Of a stretch of 6,692 nucleotides of DNA, positions 5,453-6,692 are shown piece by piece. The DNA lies in the NCBI GenBank assembly GCA_946480545.1, contig CAMLKY010000114.1, positions 1 to 6,692 on the forward strand, read 5' to 3'. Position 1 is the first letter of the stretch. Every line of letters starts with the position of its first letter. Both the position numbers and the translations under genes were made by a program. The notes under the pieces were generated by a model. The model was not told where the DNA came from and searched no databases. It saw only the letters and a list, made by a program, of their open reading frames with translations. This stretch comes from an uncultured Acidobacteriota bacterium. Its GTDB lineage: Bacteria > Acidobacteriota > Blastocatellia > Pyrinomonadales > Pyrinomonadaceae.

Positions 5453-5917
5453 TTAGACATCAGCGAGGGATATTTGTTCCGACGGCATTATCTCGATCTT
5501 CCTCGGGAGATCGCCGTCGCCTGTGATGGTGATTCGATAGACGGGGCGGTCAAATTCCATGTTGCCGAGCTTTTCGGCCCACTCGACGATGACTACCGCC
5601 GAAGGATCTTCCAGGATTTCGCCGAGCCCGACCGAGAAAGCCGAATCTTCCGCGTCGCCGGCTCGCCAGAGATCGATGTGATAGACATCAAATCGTTCGG
5701 TACGGTACAGGTTCACGAGGGTGAAGCTGGGACTTGTAACTTCATCAACATCGAAGCCTAGCCCGCCCAGGACGCCTTTGGTAAAGAGCGTCTTGCCGGC
5801 TCCGAGACCACCCGAAAGGAGAAGAATCTCGCCGCCGTGGAGATGTCCGGCTATTCGTTCGCCGAGCTGGAACGTCTCGTCGGGCGAGTGCGTGGCGATA
5901 GTCCGAAGATCAAGCAT
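5453..5917 (-). CDS. tsaE: tRNA threonylcarbamoyladenosine biosynthesis ATPase TsaE
   Basis: TsaE (YjeE) is the P-loop ATPase that works with TsaB and TsaD to put the t6A modification on A37 of ANN-decoding tRNAs. The 154-residue length is normal. Walker A is GGLGAGKT (36-43), followed by LFTKGVLGGLG (44-54), the switch-like block TSPSFTLVNLY (61-71), HIDLWR (80-85) with the conserved Asp82, and VIVEWAEKLG (109-118) containing the family Glu-Trp pair. The Asp usually found in G-D-L-G-A-G-K-T is Gly37, a mild deviation. The start ATG at 5917 overlaps the nnrD stop by 8 bases (ATGCTTGA), indicating translational coupling. The next gene begins 9 bases after its TAA. Adjacency of nnr (yjeF) and tsaE (yjeE) is a classic bacterial arrangement, supporting both calls. 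Confidence 0.96.
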   Translation of the reverse strand: MLDLRTIATHSPDETFQLGERIAGHLHGGEILLLSGGLGAGKTLFTKGVLGGLGFDVDEVTSPSFTLVNLYRTERFDVYHIDLWRAGDAEDSAFSVGLGEILEDPSAVVIVEWAEKLGNMEFDRPVYRITITGDGDLPRKIEIMPSEQISLADV

Positions 5918-6692
5918 CGAATCCGCGGAAGCATTCCGCCAGGGCGTCGGCTGTATCCGAGGCGGTCATTACACGTTTACCAAACTTCTTCTCGGCAACA
6001 TCGCCCGCCAGACCCGCAACATAAACAGCCGCGACGACCGTGTCAATGATGTCGACCTTCAACTGCATCGCCTGGGCGACGAATCCCGCGATGATCCCGG
6101 TCATCGTATCCCCGTTACCCGCTTTTCCGAGACCGGAATTCCCCGTCGTGTTGATAACGACCCGACCCGACGGATCCGCCACGAGAACCCGTTCGCCTTT
6201 AAGTACCAATATCACCTTATGAAGCTGGGCAAACTCGCGAGCGGTCGAAATTCGATCCTTGAATCCGTCCCCACCGCCGTTGGCGCCGGTCAGTTTATTG
6301 AACTCACCGGCGTGCGGCGTCAGGATCAGCGGCAGCTCATCCGATCCGGCCAGATCGAAAGGCGCAAGCGAATTGAGCCCGTCGGCATCGATCACCAGCG
6401 GCGTGCTCCGCTCTTCGACAACACGACGGACCAGCGCTCTCGTGGATTCGTCAGTCGAGCTAAGGCCGCTGCCGATAGCGACAACATCGACCTTTTCAGA
6501 GAAACGCTTGATCTCATCCATTGCTTCTTCGGACACGGCCCCGCCCTCGGTTTCCGCAACGCCGCGGACCATCACTTCGGGGGCGACACGTGCAATGATC
6601 GCGGACCGCGAAGATTCAGGAGTCGCGATGGTGACCACGCCCGCACCCGAACGTATCGCAGAATTCCCGCAGAGCACTGCCGCACCGCTGTA
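5910..6692 (-). CDS. nnrD: ADP-dependent (S)-NAD(P)H-hydrate dehydratase domain, 5'-truncated by the window
   Basis: NnrD repairs damaged NADH/NADPH hydrates using ADP; in most bacteria it is the C-terminal half of a fusion with the epimerase NnrE (YjeF). The visible 260 residues begin inside the domain at Y-S-G-A-A-V-L-C-G-N with no start codon; a GTG at 6677 is internal to this conserved glycine/alanine block and is not the real start. Motifs in visible numbering: RSGAGVVTIA (14-23), PEVMV (38-42), AIGSGLSS (72-79), VIDADGLNSLA (100-110), LTPHAGEFNKLTG (124-136), VLKGERVLVA (163-172) and the nucleotide/catalytic signature GNSGLGKAGNGDTMTGIIAG (184-203) with the catalytic Asp195. AVYVAGLAGD (222-231) and MTASD (242-246) close the fold. 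The stop overlaps the tsaE start. Whether the NnrE half is fused cannot be seen here. Confidence 0.94.
   Translation of the reverse strand, partial: YSGAAVLCGNSAIRSGAGVVTIATPESSRSAIIARVAPEVMVRGVAETEGGAVSEEAMDEIKRFSEKVDVVAIGSGLSSTDESTRALVRRVVEERSTPLVIDADGLNSLAPFDLAGSDELPLILTPHAGEFNKLTGANGGGDGFKDRISTAREFAQLHKVILVLKGERVLVADPSGRVVINTTGNSGLGKAGNGDTMTGIIAGFVAQAMQLKVDIIDTVVAAVYVAGLAGDVAEKKFGKRVMTASDTADALAECFRGFDA

Noticed and set aside
4335..5526. Overlapping plus-strand open frames opposite the protease and transpeptidase
   Set aside because: They are antisense to conserved domains, with low-complexity Arg/Ser-rich or unrecognisable translations.
1..6692. tRNA, rRNA, insertion sequence or phage genes
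   Set aside because: No cloverleaf-like segment, transposase or phage protein was recognised anywhere in the window.

Overview
The window carries eight recognisable genes packed tightly on both strands, with only two intergenic gaps longer than 90 bases (749-848 and 3523-3765). Gene families, moderate-to-high GC and a CGCAAAGACGC-type palindrome suggest a free-living Gram-negative-type bacterium, probably Acidobacteriota (Blastocatellia-like). That assignment is inference from memory of similar sequences, not a computed placement.

Left part (1-1410). The 5' half of malQ (4-alpha-glucanotransferase) runs on the minus strand off the left edge. A complete CYTH-domain triphosphate-tunnel protein (CyaB/ThTPase-like) is divergent from it on the plus strand. 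It converges, with a 9-base gap, on ppk1.

Middle (1410-3993). ppk1 (polyphosphate kinase 1) is on the minus strand and nearly full length, but its last ~80 residues lie in a different frame. Upstream of ppk1 is a perfect TATAAT only 13 bases from the start codon, then a long imperfect hairpin of REP/MITE type (3618-3702). A 75-residue protein of unknown function follows on the plus strand, with a textbook GGAGGA ribosome binding site.

Right part (3997-6692). A compact minus-strand operon reads, in order of transcription: nnrD (ADP-dependent NAD(P)H-hydrate dehydratase half, 5' end outside the window), tsaE (tRNA t6A ATPase), an archaemetzincin-like zinc protease, and a YkuD-type L,D-transpeptidase. 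Junctions are an 8-base overlap, a 9-base gap and a TGATG overlap. The layout resembles the E. coli yjeF-yjeE-amiB order, with different exported enzymes downstream.

The most striking pattern is that four of the eight genes look as if a short internal segment is missing: malQ (about 33 codons, in frame), ppk1 (a few bases, frame broken), the L,D-transpeptidase (about 26 bases, frame broken) and the protease leader (frame broken inside a signal peptide). The other four are uninterrupted in what can be seen. This could be assembly damage or real gene decay; the sequence alone cannot decide. I did not find a clearly novel multi-gene defence or mobile system.
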